Made by a program: the position numbers and the translations under genes. The notes under the pieces were generated by a model that did no database searches, was not told the DNA's origin, and saw only the letters and a list, made by a program, of their open reading frames with translations. Shown here piece after piece: positions 12,152-23,678 of a stretch of DNA of 64,000 nucleotides (within the stretch, counting starts at the first letter, position 1; each line of letters begins with the position of its first letter). Source of the DNA: Zychaea mexicana. Taxonomy: Eukaryota; Mucoromycota; Mucoromycetes; Mucorales; Lichtheimiaceae. The stretch is from NCBI RefSeq assembly GCF_025766255.1, contig NW_026516702.1, positions 124,001 through 188,000 of the forward strand. The letters run 5' to 3'.

Positions 12152-13360
12152 CACCCATACATAGACCTACATACACCCTCACATACTCCTCGCTCCCTCC
12201 TCTTCTTGTAATATTTTTTCTTTTTTAATTTTTACACTTGGTCGAATAACACACACGCACACATTCCCGCTATTGAAAAAGACGTAAACCATGGACTACT
12301 ATGTTAGAGTGCGTATGCGAATGTGTTGATGAGCGTAGCAATGGTCGCACACACACGCACGCACGCACACCACAGGACACATCCCCCACCCCAGAGTGTA
12401 ACTCGGCATTCACGCCACACGTCCTTATTGGATATGTTTCGCGGGATGTAGAATTGAACAGTATTAATAAAGCGAGCCCTTTTGCTTTGCTGGGCCCTCG
12501 CTTCTCTCTCACCCGCTTGTTCTCCTTTTCTTCTTCATCCACCCACACCCACTTGCCCATGGCTTTCCTTCGCTTCTTTGCTTCTTTTTTTTTCCTATCC
12601 TTGCTCTGTAGCAGCCCAACCCGTCCCCCTCCCCTCTCTTTCGCTCGCGGCGCTCGTAGAAACAACTCAGCGTAACACACAGGCAGCAATACACAAGCGA
12701 CGAAAACAGGGTGCGGCCAATGAAAAAGAAGGAAAAGGACCCAAGAACCGTGTCAAAAAACAAAGTTAACGGGTACGCGCCTGTTTTCCTCTCCGCCCGT
12801 TATTGCTGCAAAGAGGTAAACGAAAAGCTGTATGATGTTACTTCCGAACCGGGGGTGTGGGGGTCAAGAAGACGCGCGCGCGTGTGTGTGTGTGTGTGTG
12901 TGTGGCTAGAATCTTTCGACCGCCTCTCTCGCTCCCTTTGCGATATGACGTGTTTTTATTATACAGAGCGTATGTGTGCGCACTGTGTTTTAGCTCGGTT
13001 TGGAACGATCGGTCTGTGCCACCGTGATGAAGTCTAAAGCTCTCTTCTTTTTCTTTTCGGAGACATACGAGGGTAAAGGGTAAAAGAAGACCAGAGGTTT
13101 TATTATAAAAAAGAGAGACTATACGTATATAGTGTCTATATAGCGGATGGACCAGCCGACCGGACGGGGGAAACGGACAACGGCAACGCCAGACATTGTA
13201 GGAAGACACCGAGATAACTCCCCTTCGCCGAACCTCGATGCTCTTTTTCGGTTGGCTTAGGGGCAGGGCAGGGCGGCGATGGCAGGTAACTCGCTACATG
13301 GGGTTTTGACAGCAGTTGGGAAACAAGAGAGGGAGAGGCGATTATTAGAACTTTGTGTAG

Positions 13361-13889
13361 ATGTGTGATTGTGCTTCGTGTAAAGTACGCGCGACAAATC
13401 CTTTGGAAAAGCGATACTTTACCTACCACCGCGTTTTCCCTGCCCAGAAAACAAAACGGCGAGCATTCAATATGGACGCCAGTATGTGATCCCGACCACC
13501 ACGAGGCGACGGAAGCCCAAGGAGCAGGAAGAGGAAGAGAGGGCCGAATGGGACAAGACGGGTTTCCTATAGTCGAAGTCCTCCTCCAAGACGACAGCGC
13601 GCCACCCAAAGAGGAGGAAGGACGGCAACAACAACAACAACGAAAGCGACCCAGAGAGGAAGACGACGCGACGGCAGCAAACGACCGGCGAGGACGAGGA
13701 GGATCTGCTGGTGCTGCCGTCGTCTGTACATATATGGCCGCACATGGGCCCCACCCCCCGGCCGAAGCAACCCCAAGCCGGCACCACAGCAGACACGGGC
13801 AAAACCGAGGTTATGGCGATCTATCAAGCGAAGATACAAGAGTGTACGTGGTAAGGAAAAGGTATAGCATGCAGGAAAAGGCAAGTTAG
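13361..13889 (+). CDS. tentative two-exon orphan ORF, function unknown
   Basis: Two pieces join in frame: 13361-13481 and 13573-13889, giving 145 residues. The junction uses a textbook GTATGT donor and a CTATAG acceptor, and the 91-base size matches the other introns in the window. Exon 1 begins MCDCASCKVRATNPLEKRYF, with three closely spaced Cys; exon 2 begins IEVLLQDDSAPPKEEEGR and becomes Gln-, Arg- and Gly-rich. The block from 13440 to 13850 is visibly more GC-rich than its surroundings. I do not recognise a family. The other two frames of exon 2 are also open for long stretches, and one of them ends at another good donor (GTAAGG at 13852), so the frame is uncertain. It could equally be a transcribed leader or a chance GC-rich open stretch. 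Confidence 0.2.
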
Positions 13890-14166
13890 AAGAAGAGGGA
13901 AAAAATTTTGTGCGCTAAATGTAGCGTAACGGTGGTATGTACGATGGTAGCTATACCTTGAAAGGACCGCCTTTCTCTTTCTTTTACTGAAAGGTAGAGT
14001 TGACCCAGCGAGAGAGAGAGAGAACGAAGAAGAAAAGGAGCGGCGGGCGGACGGATATAGGGTTTGCATGGGTCAAACATTGGGGTGGAGGGAGAGGAGA
14101 AGAAAGAGAGAGAGGAGAAAGGACAGTAGTGAGGTTAGCAAAATGTTACTTGAGTGGAAAGAAAAG

Positions 14167-14193
14167 GGAGAGGAGAGGAGAGGAGAGGAGAGG
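14167..14193. repeat. GAGGA pentamer array
   Basis: Five tandem five-base purine repeats in the long spacer ahead of KIN17. Confidence 0.85.
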
Positions 14194-15187
14194 GGCAAGA
14201 AAAAAAAACATAAAATAAACCGCGTCTCTCTTCTTTCTTGTGGCGGCGTATGTTATGTTGCCTCTTACTCAATGAGTGTGGATACGTGGTACTGTGTTCC
14301 ATCTACGACATACCTTGTTGTGCTATGTATACGTGTGTTCAAAGAGAGAGAGAGAGCGCGCGCGCAATCGTTGTGACCATTACATTGAGGTTCCGATCAG
14401 CTTTCGAAAGCGTACTTGCCTCAATTGCTCTTATGCCGAAAACCTTCCAGCTATTTGTTACCTTGTGTTACGAGATGCATCTCTTCTCTATATACGCTGT
14501 TGTCCGTGATTATGCAAAACAAAACGAGGGAGTGAGAGAGCATAACAGTTAGGGGTTCGTGCTCTACGAGGGACAACTCACTATGGATATCTACAATCAC
14601 CTTGACTGTCGGGTTACCCATCACCATCTTCCGGAGCCTATCCGTGTGTACCCAGCATCAAGCAGGGTGGATTATGTATAACAACAAGTAGCAGCAATTA
14701 TCTATTAGGGTGCGGATGCATATATTACCTGGCAGCAACAATGAACGAACCAGTTTGCATAAGGAACCGGTCCGGATGGGTTTCTAGTAGACAGCAGCGC
14801 CGCCTAGTAATATACCCGTAGTAGAACAATCCATGTATTGTGGACAAACGACGCTCTTCTTTGGCTGAGCTCATAATTAAACTAGTAGTAACGCAGCTTC
14901 TGCTATGTTGCAGCTAATCCAGTCGTACTATAAACGAACGGGCTGGTTGAAAAATTACACTGTTTTCTCGGCTGGAAAGATGGTATATTACCAGTAATAC
15001 TTAGTGAGGTATATAAAAAGAGCTAGATTCTATGTCTTGGCTGCCTATGCCTTCGCAAAACATACGTTACCATATTTAGATTGAATTCCACCAATCAAAA
15101 TTGGCTGTAAATCGACACAAGAATCAGCAGGATAATTGAACACATTTTTCTTTTCTTTCCTCCCTTACATTATCATAGTCTTAAACC

Positions 15188-16076
15188 ATGGGCAAAGACG
15201 GATTCCTTACACCCAAAGCAATTGCCAATCGCATCAAATCCAAAGGTCTTTTGAAGCTCAAATTCTACTGCCAAGTCTGCGAAAAGCAATGCCGAGACGA
15301 AAACGGATTCAAATGCCACGTCAACAGCGAATCGCATCAACGACAAATGCTGCTTGTAGCTGAGAATCCTGGACAATTCATGCACAACTATTCCGATCAA
15401 TTTAAAAAGGACTTTTTGGCCATCTTGTCTCGAGCCCATGGCACTAAACGAGTGTTTGCCAACAACGTATACCAAGAATACATTTCTGATCGTCAACATA
15501 TTCACATGAATTCCACTAAATGGAACTCACTGAGCGAATTTGTCAAATATTTGGGTCGAGAAGGTATTTGCCAAGTTGACGAAACTGAGCGTGGCTGGTA
15601 CATTACTTGGATCGATAATAGTCCAAAGGCATTGGCAAGACAGGTAAGAATGAGATGTTATCAATTTTTCTTTTCTAGCGAGTGTACTTGGTGTTTGTGG
15701 TTGAGAATTTGCTTAGTAATGGATTCTAATTAACTGGATATTATCTGTGATATAGGCCGCTATTCAAAAGATGGACCGTTTGCAAAAGGATGAAGAAGAG
15801 CGTGAGCAGCAGTTGCTACAAGAACAAATAGAACGTGCGACCAAGGAAGCAGAAGAGCGTGGTGTGGCAGCGGAACAGCAAGCAACTGAGTTGAAACGAG
15901 ACGAAGGCAAAATCAAGCTAAACATGTCACTTAAACCCGTGGCTAAAGCAACTACACCTGTTGTATCGAAGGGTGGTAATAACAAGATGCGGATGATGAT
16001 GAAGAGTGGAGGCATCAAAAAGCCTGACCCTCCTCGACACCTCAGCCTGGCCAAGCTGGCCAAATCGCATCAGTAA
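15188..16076 (+). CDS. KIN17: KIN17 DNA/RNA-binding protein, short fungal form
   Basis: Two exons: 15188-15643 and 15756-16076; 258 residues. The start MGKDGFLTPKAIANRIKSKG is the near-invariant KIN17 N terminus. A C2H2 zinc finger uses C28, C31, H44 and H50, followed by the winged-helix segment FKKDFLAILSR to GREGICQVDETERGWYITWI. The second exon encodes a Gln/Glu/Arg coiled coil and a basic Lys-rich tail ending HLSLAKLAKSHQ. KIN17 binds curved DNA and RNA and is linked to DNA replication and repair and to the spliceosome; it is nuclear. Animal KIN17 is about 390 residues with a C-terminal tandem SH3-like/KOW module; that module is absent here, as in the short yeast relative Rts2. Confidence 0.95.
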
Positions 16077-16474
16077 CAGCGCTTTCGCCTTTTCAATTTA
16101 TAGCATACAACCTTTATTCACCACTTATTCTATCCATCCTCACCACAGATCCGATCCTTGTTACATCATTCATACAATATCCCCCTCCTACACATGCACA
16201 TACAAACAAACCGTTCATACTAGTACTAGCAATAAAAGCATACAACAACAGATTTAAAGCCGGTTCCAATTATGCGCAGAAATCTGTATCAAATGTATTT
16301 ATAGCAATTAATGCTATGCAGTGTGTGCGCCACCACTTGTTTGACGCTGTGCATGTCACACATATGCTTATACCTTGGGCTCAGCCTTTTTTATACCTTT
16401 CCCCTCTTCTCTTTTACGCACACGCACACACTTTTACTCTTCTTCCTTTCACCCCTACCACCTTTGTTTACATT
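16077..16474 (+). other. spacer and 5' leader of the phosphatase gene
   Basis: No gene seen. The frame of the phosphatase stays open upstream to an ATG at 16316, but that added stretch is a translation of CT-rich leader (Leu/Phe/Thr/His-rich) and I treat it as untranslated. Confidence 0.5.
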
Positions 16475-18445
16475 ATGCCAAGCGAAAGCCAAAATGATGA
16501 GATTTGCGTCGTTCCTTCCAACTCGACTTGCAGATCATCCGACATGCTCTCTGCGGCATTCCAAAAACAAGCAACAGTAGTAGACGGTACAAACTGCAAT
16601 AGGCAACACCAACAGGAACAGCAGGAGCAACAACGCCAACCAGCTACACAACAACAGCAACGTCCCAACAGTCGGAAACAACAGCAACATGACCCCGCTC
16701 TACTGCGACCGTCTCAACTAGCTACGATGCTTAAAGACGACACAGCTATTACTTCCAGTAATTCTGACCAGCCTCTCTTGATTGACGTTCGAGATTACGA
16801 GCACTATGAAAAAGCACGCATCCGAAACTCAATAAATGTCAACCTGCCCACTCTGCTTATCAAACGGTATCGCCGAGGCACTGTCTCCAATTTCAACCTC
16901 GAGAGTTTTATCTCGACGGAGGAGGGCAAACAGTATTATCTGTCCTGGCTTCGCAAACCATCCACAAACTTGAATCAACAGCAACGACGGATTGTCGTCT
17001 ACGACGATACCATGAACGACCTCGATTCGCATGCATGGATTCTGGTCGCCGTTCTGAAAGCTAGACAGAAACAACAGCTGCACCATTTCAATATTTGCAC
17101 CATGGATGGCGGTTTTGATGCATTTGCTAGATGGGATGCTTGGGGTGCCTATTTGGTTGGATCTGTGCATGATAATTTGCTGGCTCCTAACGCGTCTTCG
17201 TCGTCATCGTGGGCACCGTGGGATGGTCCTCAACCAGCAGCAGTGGCAGAATCAGGAACGTCACCGTCACCGTCATCATCTTCAATAGCAGCAACGCTAG
17301 GTGTTCCTGCAACACCAACACAATCGCGTAGTGCCACAACGTTTTCGTCAGGGTCGTCGGCTTGGATCAATCCAATCGATACAAATGTTCAACGTAGAGC
17401 AAGTCTGTTCAGTTTGGATACGAGCTCTGCACGGTCGAAATTCCATAGTAATCGTCAGCGCAACAATAACAAGGATCATTTACACATTAAGCCATCCAGA
17501 TCGTCTCGAGGGTTCATGAAACCAAATGGGTCATCAACAACGGCGACGACAACACTACAAAATAATGATAATGATAATGATGATAGACAGCAACAACGAG
17601 ACCTTGCAAGTATATCTGAAGCGACAAGCAGCTCAACCAAAGAAACTCCACTGCAACAGCAACAACTCCCTGCTACTCCTTCCACTCCTGTTACTACCAC
17701 TTCCACCACTTCCACCGTTGCTGCGCCTGATTCAAATGTTTGGTCTGCAGATGGCACCAGCGAAGGCAATCACGCGTTCATTATATCCGAAATCGTACCT
17801 GGTTTCCTATACCTCGGTCCTGAAATCTCCACGCAAGAGCAGGTGGTCAATCTGCATACAAGATCGATAAAACAAATCTTAAATATGGCAGAAGAATGCA
17901 ACGATGATGTACCTGGTCTCAAGGATAGAATTAAGTATCATAAAGTGGCTGCCCAAGATACCGTCATCATGCAGAATGTCGAAGAAACCCTGAAACAAGC
18001 AGTCCAGGTGATAGGTAAGCATCTTAGACTGTAATATTTACATTCAACACATTCTATTATTAGATTAGAAGGAAAACAAACAAACAAGAACTCATAACAT
18101 GTATATATCATCATAGACCAAGCAAAGCAGATACATGAACCCATCTACGTACACTGCAAGGCAGGAAAATCCAGATCGGTGGCTGCCATTTTAGCTTATT
18201 TTGTCGTATCCGAAAGATGGACACTGAAACGAGCATATAAGCATGTCATTAAAGCACGACCCAGCATGTCACCCAACATTGGATTTGTTGCAGAGCTGTT
18301 AAAGCTGGAAGAATGTGTCCATGGTCAAGTAAGTAATTTTGGTGCACCCAATTGGCAATCGGTCGATCCTAGTATACCGCCAAGTCCCGAGTCTCAACAA
18401 GCACTCGGTAAGGTGAAAATGGCTTGGTCTTCTGCTGCAAGTTGA
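16475..18445 (+). CDS. MAP-kinase-phosphatase-like dual-specificity phosphatase with rhodanese domain
   Basis: Two exons: 16475-18014 and 18117-18445; 622 residues. Residues about 75-240 form a rhodanese/CDC25-like domain (QPLLIDVRDYEHYEKARI; later MDGGFDAFARW), which in MAPK phosphatases docks the kinase; a basic patch LIKRYRRG matches the kinase-interaction motif of that class. The rhodanese loop has no Cys, so it should be non-catalytic. After about 200 low-complexity residues, the DUSP domain starts at VPGFLYLGPEIS and carries the signature HCKAGKSRS with nucleophile C527 and R533; the general acid is probably the Asp of AAQDT. The tail AYKHVIKARPSMSPNIGF is standard DUSP. Role: dephosphorylation of Thr and Tyr in a MAP kinase activation loop. 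The intron falls just before the catalytic block. Confidence 0.92.
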
Positions 18446-18764
18446 AGAGATAAATATATCATTATACCAATTCCATGTTATATTGTGTAAAGCCGCCCCC
18501 TTGATTCCCTTCTTTCCGTCCAAACAAATGAATCCCCACCCCCTACCAGATTTCCCTTTTGCAAATATATATACACACATGTACGACATTACAACGAACC
18601 TTTGAAATATACATCTGATATACTACTCACACGCAACATAACGACCTTTTTCTTTTGTAGCATTTCCTCACCTTTAAAGATACACATAAGCGCATTTTGA
18701 ATATAACGATTTTAAAAAAAAATGTGTATATGTATAATGTTTATTTGATTGTAATAGATGTGTT
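18446..18764. other. convergent 3' spacer
   Basis: No gene seen between the convergent ends of the phosphatase gene and the beta-adaptin gene. AT-rich with ATATATAC near 18566-18575, consistent with 3' untranslated regions. Confidence 0.5.
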
Positions 18765-21717
18765 TTACAAGTCAAGTAGTAGATCCGCACCTCCAGGCGC
18801 TTGTTGTGCAGGTCTAACGTCTTGCTGGTTAACGACATCCGTAGCATATGGGTTGGCATTTGCGCCTTGGAGAGAGTTTACGCCATTGAAAGAGTGTCTA
18901 ATGATAAAGCTTTTGCGTTAAAAAAATTATTGTTCGTCTCCAAAATGCTAATCTGCTAGTTTAATTGTACCTATTAGCGGCTAAACTATTATATCCAAGG
19001 TCATTAGGTAATGGGTTTTGATTGAGTTGCTGTTGTTGTTGTTGTTGTTGAGTGGGTTGCTGCTGCTGCTGTGCTACCGGTTGAACTGTTTGTTGTGGTT
19101 GGATAGGTTGTTGCTGTTGTTGCGTGAGCTGTGGAGCAATGAAGGCCTGTGAAGACGATCGTTGGAGTGCGGCAGAGGGCATCAAGTAACGTGGTTTATA
19201 GCGATGGATGAAGGTGGTAGGGCTCTTGTGATAAATGGACGCCAAAGTAGAAATGTGTAATAATAGTTCATCTAGGAATGCAGTATCCATGTTATCACTT
19301 TCTGTCGAAATTGGCGGCTTTTCTGATAAAACAATAGCCTATAAGCAAAAATAACAGATTAGTTTAGTATGTGCAAGTTTGCGTACTTGAGATTTTTGTG
19401 TACCTTTGCAGCAGCAGGATCTGTCGAAAGAAGACGCCAGTAGATATAACCTCTGTCACGCAGATCTGGATTATCTACTTCTTCAGTGGCCCACTTTAGA
19501 ACCTTAGGAACAAGTTCTTGACCAGCGGTCGGACGTTTGATAAATAATTTGACTGTGGCTGTAAGCAGAGCAAGTTGCACCTGATTTGTAACGTAAAGAG
19601 TTATTAGTACTTCGCGCGTTGTTATATGTCTTATTTTTTGGGGGTTTACCTCGACAGTTTCCTCCAAAAATGTGTATAAGAAATCGTCCAAAAGTACGTC
19701 TGAGTTCTCTATACGATCGGCATACTGTCCAATAATCCAAATCATTGCTGCCTTCGCTTCTGGTTCATCCAAGTTATCCAAATTCTCGCAAAGAGTGGCA
19801 ATGATGCTCTCATATTGGTTGGGGTATTTCCGGAAGATATCCTACCGAGAGACATATGCATTAAAAATAACTAGTCTTTCTTTCCTGAGCTTTCTTTTTG
19901 GCGTGGTTGATAATTACCTTGATCACAACAATGGCTTCCTGCACAACGTAATTTACTTTGGTCTGGATAAGTTCGAGCAAGGCGGATATGCACCGTTCAG
20001 CTGCACTCTCGATCTTGACAGCTAACCGTCCAATGGAACGAACTGCTTTCCGAACAAAATCGACATCCACTTCTGCTGCATATCTACGAATTAAATGACA
20101 GTTTAAGTACTATCTACCAATCTTTTTCCTTTCCTTTCCTCTCTCAGTCTCTACTCTATTTTCAATTGCTTACTCTTTCAGTTCACCAAGCACTTGGTCG
20201 ACATTTCGCGGGTTTGCTAATCTGAAAATGATCTCCAGCTTGGCCAATTTAACGTAGATAGGATCATTGTATTTGCAAAAGAACACCTTCATATCATTGC
20301 GCAGAACTTCAGGTCGCCGTTGAATCACAAGTAAGATATTGCGTAAAGCGACGTATTGAACCTCAGGGCCGGATGACAAGAGGGTCACTACAATATACAT
20401 TATCATTTGTTATTTTAAGTTAGAGCCAAAGATAGAAAGCGTCAACAAGACATTTGACTTACCAAGTGGAGGACTCAGTTTTCGACAGAAGGCGCTGATA
20501 TCATTCTCGCTTTTCATATAATTCATCAAATACATGATCACCTTGACACAAGTAAGCACAACAGCGGAGTTGGCATGCTGAAGACGAGGAGCAATACGCT
20601 CAGCAAGCACTTCTGCATCTCCGGCTTCTTGAGGAACATAGTACATGAGGGCTTCCAAAATATAAGCTTGACCCCACCTTTGAATGGCATAGCATTAGTT
20701 TATATATTTCTTTCCACTCCTTCTTTTTGTTTGTTTCTTTAAATCAATCAGCTCCCAATTCCCAAAATATAACACTCACTCTGAGCATTCGTTAAGTGCT
20801 GCAGCAAGCTTGCTAGCAATAGAATGGTTCAACTTGAGCTGAATGTTGTCAGATCGTTCGGATATTTCAGTCAGAGCAGCTACAGCGTTGGCGACAACCT
20901 ATATTTTTGGAAATAATGTTTTGTCAGATATGATAAACGTCCATTCTTTAATAATGCAGTATGTGTGTCTATTTGGTACCGTTGGATTTGCGTCCGTTAA
21001 TAGATCTCTGAGCATATCGATAAACCGTTCGCTTTCGACCAAGACATTGTCATACATGTATAATTTAGCAACACATATCGCCGCTGTCTTTCGAACATAG
21101 GGATCGCGATCTCGCAGACAATGTCGTAAGGGATCCACAAGACAATCGACAATCTTTTCCACTTGTATATACCCCATCGTACGAATGGCTAGTGCGCGAA
21201 TAAGTGGGTTAGGGTCTTCCACGTCCTAATAAAAGTAGATAACCATATTAATTCCTCTCAATAGAGTGCTCGGGTTATACAGTACTGCTAGCTGGCCTTT
21301 TTCTCCTTATCACTCGGCCAGTCGTTCTAATATGTGTAGATACCTTGATGAACATGGTAATGGCCATCATTGCCATGTCGGGCTTGCTTCTGGCATAATT
21401 AATCAAATACAAATACACCATTTTCTTGATTTCCAGAATGGGAACGTTCATGACATTGAGAATATCCGGGAAAAGTGGTGACATGTCATTGCCCATGGTC
21501 ATGTTGGCTACGATTTTCTTCATCACTGTCTTTTTGCGCTGATGCTTTGGATCGCGCTTTTCCGAGTTGAGCTCGGCTCGTAGTTCCTGAATTTTGCCTA
21601 GAGGAATGACGTGATGTTATTGGTCTGAAAACTGTAGCCTTCCCCCACCCGCACCATTAATACATTGCTCTTGGAATCGGCTATGTTACCTCTTTGAAAA
21701 TACTTGGCATCGGACAT
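18765..21717 (-). CDS. APL2: AP-1-type beta-adaptin (clathrin adaptor large subunit)
   Basis: Eleven exons on the minus strand: 21690-21717, 21344-21597, 20980-21225, 20780-20898, 20463-20677, 20174-20387, 19918-20083, 19650-19841, 19404-19580, 18971-19338, 18765-18897; 703 residues. The trunk is a HEAT/armadillo solenoid: [90 protein letters not shown] Gln-rich hinge (residues about 600-660) leads to a C-terminal end ADLLLDL, a clathrin-box motif. The animal-type appendage (ear) domain is missing, as in yeast Apl2. It forms part of AP-1 (or a shared AP-1/AP-2 beta subunit) at the trans-Golgi and endosomes and recruits clathrin. The last exon is easy to miss because intron read-through gives an early stop after AANRYN; the spliced form gives AANRHSFNGV and adds the clathrin box. 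Confidence 0.95.
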
Positions 21718-23678
21718 GGTTGGTTAGGCAAGACGAGAAAGAGAGAAGAGAGGAACCAGACAAAAGGGGAGTAACCGGAATATGAACTGTTTGTCTTATT
21801 TTGGTGCGCATTGGTGTGCTTTGACACACGTTACTCAAAGAAAAGAGATGACAAGACACAGTCAAATAGCAACCTTCACACTGTTTCTTTTTTCCTTTGG
21901 TCGTGTCGAATCTCACCGGAATACTTGATACTGCAACTTGTACCATCCAGTTTGATAAAAGTCATTCGAAAACTACTGCATGTTGATATATAAACATTAG
22001 GCCTAATGTCGTTCTGAAGCAAAAGTTGCGGGGTTTAGCGATTTAATTAGTGGAAGCAGCCGCCTTTTGCATCAACGATCGATGGCATGTCTAACCAAAC
22101 AGGTAAGATGCCGCTTTTCTGGGCATATTATACATGTGAACAATCCCATGATATTACTTCTTGATGCTGATAAATGAGCAGCTATTAGATAGAAATATTT
22201 TTTGTGCAGGATGACAGTGTTATGTATACATATGATGATGCTTGAAGGCGTTTTCATTCTTCAATCAGTAGAGTGAGTTGAAGCTTGAGGATTTTTCTGG
22301 TTTGTGTGTGACTAAAAGGGAGCTGGACTGTTGTGCACGGGCCGTCCTCATTGTTCTGTCGCCTGGACTTTATACTTTTTGTTTTTAGCCCGTAAATTAG
22401 ATGATACTACCAGCGACCACAAACATGTTGCATTACATAATCTATACTTGAAAAGTCGAAATGTTACAGTTTAAATCAATGACAGGACTGGCGAGCAGTG
22501 TCAACGTCAAAACCATGCACAGAGGACGTAAAATAATTTTCCAAAGTGATGCGATTTGCTGTAAGTGACACCTTGGTGGTGGACAACGTTTGTGGAAAAT
22601 ACGAGTAAACCAATACCGCATGATGTTGTATGCTAGTCCTGATAACAGGGGCGCAACGAAAGAAACAAACCATCATATTTAGCTAAGCAAATAGCATAAT
22701 AATAATCAGATATGTACATACGAGGAATTTGGGCAAAAAAGAAAACATCAACGTTGAGAATAATACTTTATTCCAAATAGTGTTACATTTCACAAGGGCT
22801 AAAGAGTATGTCTGTAGAGAAAGTGGTAAAGCGGAAAGTATATGATAATACATGGCCGCTTATAAGTGTGTTCTTCATATGCAAAGGAGCAATTAAAGGG
22901 CGTCACCAGCATAAAAGACCAAATTAGTAGGATTTCTTTTAGAAGATGTAAAATGTATTTAAAATAACCACTAAATTGTTCTCACACCAGCAAAAAGCTA
23001 ATCTTGGCTGATCAATTTTTTTCTTGCACGCAGCATCAATGTAGCGACGGCCAAGACAAGTTTGCTTCATATCATGCTAACAGTAGCTACATGGTGGAAG
23101 ATGAGGAAATATTGTAAGGGTGATGCATACTGAGAGTTCAAGGTTGCAAATAATTAGAAAGCTACGCTCGCAGCTCCTCCGAATACTGCGGGAAGATCAA
23201 CAGATTCTTCGTCAATGCACGTACGTTCCCGCAAACGAGTTACAGACAACGATCGTGCCAAACGCTCTATAATTGTGACAGCAAGTAACACTCAGCAAAT
23301 ACATACTGCTAAAACAGCACTAATCAAGTATATATGCGCTACTACTCAATAGTAAACGCTCTGCTTTAACTTTTCTCCCCAACCCAACAAAACAATGAGT
23401 CTAATCACATGTCGTCAGTGCTTTATGTGCTACCACTAAAGCCATTTTACATGCGCTCAAAGCTCTAGTTTGGGTAAAATTCTGTACAACGTTGGGCGCT
23501 GGCTATCCCCCGCTTTTAGTGTGGTGTATAGCAAAAAGTAATATAAAGCTTTTGTACACAGCACTCGATTACTCACACTTTTTTTCTTTGACCGTTCTTC
23601 ATATCCTTTCTCTTAACGTTCCTTTTCGTCACCTCCATTTTTCCTGTTGTTTATTTTTTCTCTTTCTAAAGCGTTAAT
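21718..23678. other. gene-free divergent spacer
   Basis: About 2 kb between the divergent beta-adaptin and hydrolase genes. No protein-like frame, tRNA-like fold or mobile-element end was seen. It is AT-rich, with a pyrimidine-rich stretch (about 23575-23670) immediately ahead of the hydrolase start that looks like its leader. Confidence 0.5.

Larger units (their letters stand above)
12152..15187. other. long spacer between DnaJ-type and KIN17 genes
   Basis: About 3 kb with no secure gene. The left part (12.3-14.2 kb) is GC- and repeat-rich: CA/CG runs near 12350-12370, (GT)n at 12885-12902, AG tracts at 14010-14030 and a GAGGA pentamer array at about 14167-14193. The right part (14.4-15.18 kb) is more AT-rich with no coding signal. 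One weak spliced candidate (13361-13889) is listed separately. Confidence 0.5.

Noticed and set aside
13136..13609. 157-codon open frame on the minus strand.
   Set aside because: Pro/Ser/Trp-rich composition typical of antisense GC-rich sequence, and no motif.
16316..16474. Upstream in-frame ATG for the MAPK phosphatase.
   Set aside because: The added 53 residues translate a CT-rich leader (Leu/Phe/His/Thr) and would precede a disordered region; start at 16475 preferred.
18961..19290. Beta-adaptin ending in RYN at 18961.
   Set aside because: That end reads into an intron; the spliced exon 18765-18897 gives the clathrin box.
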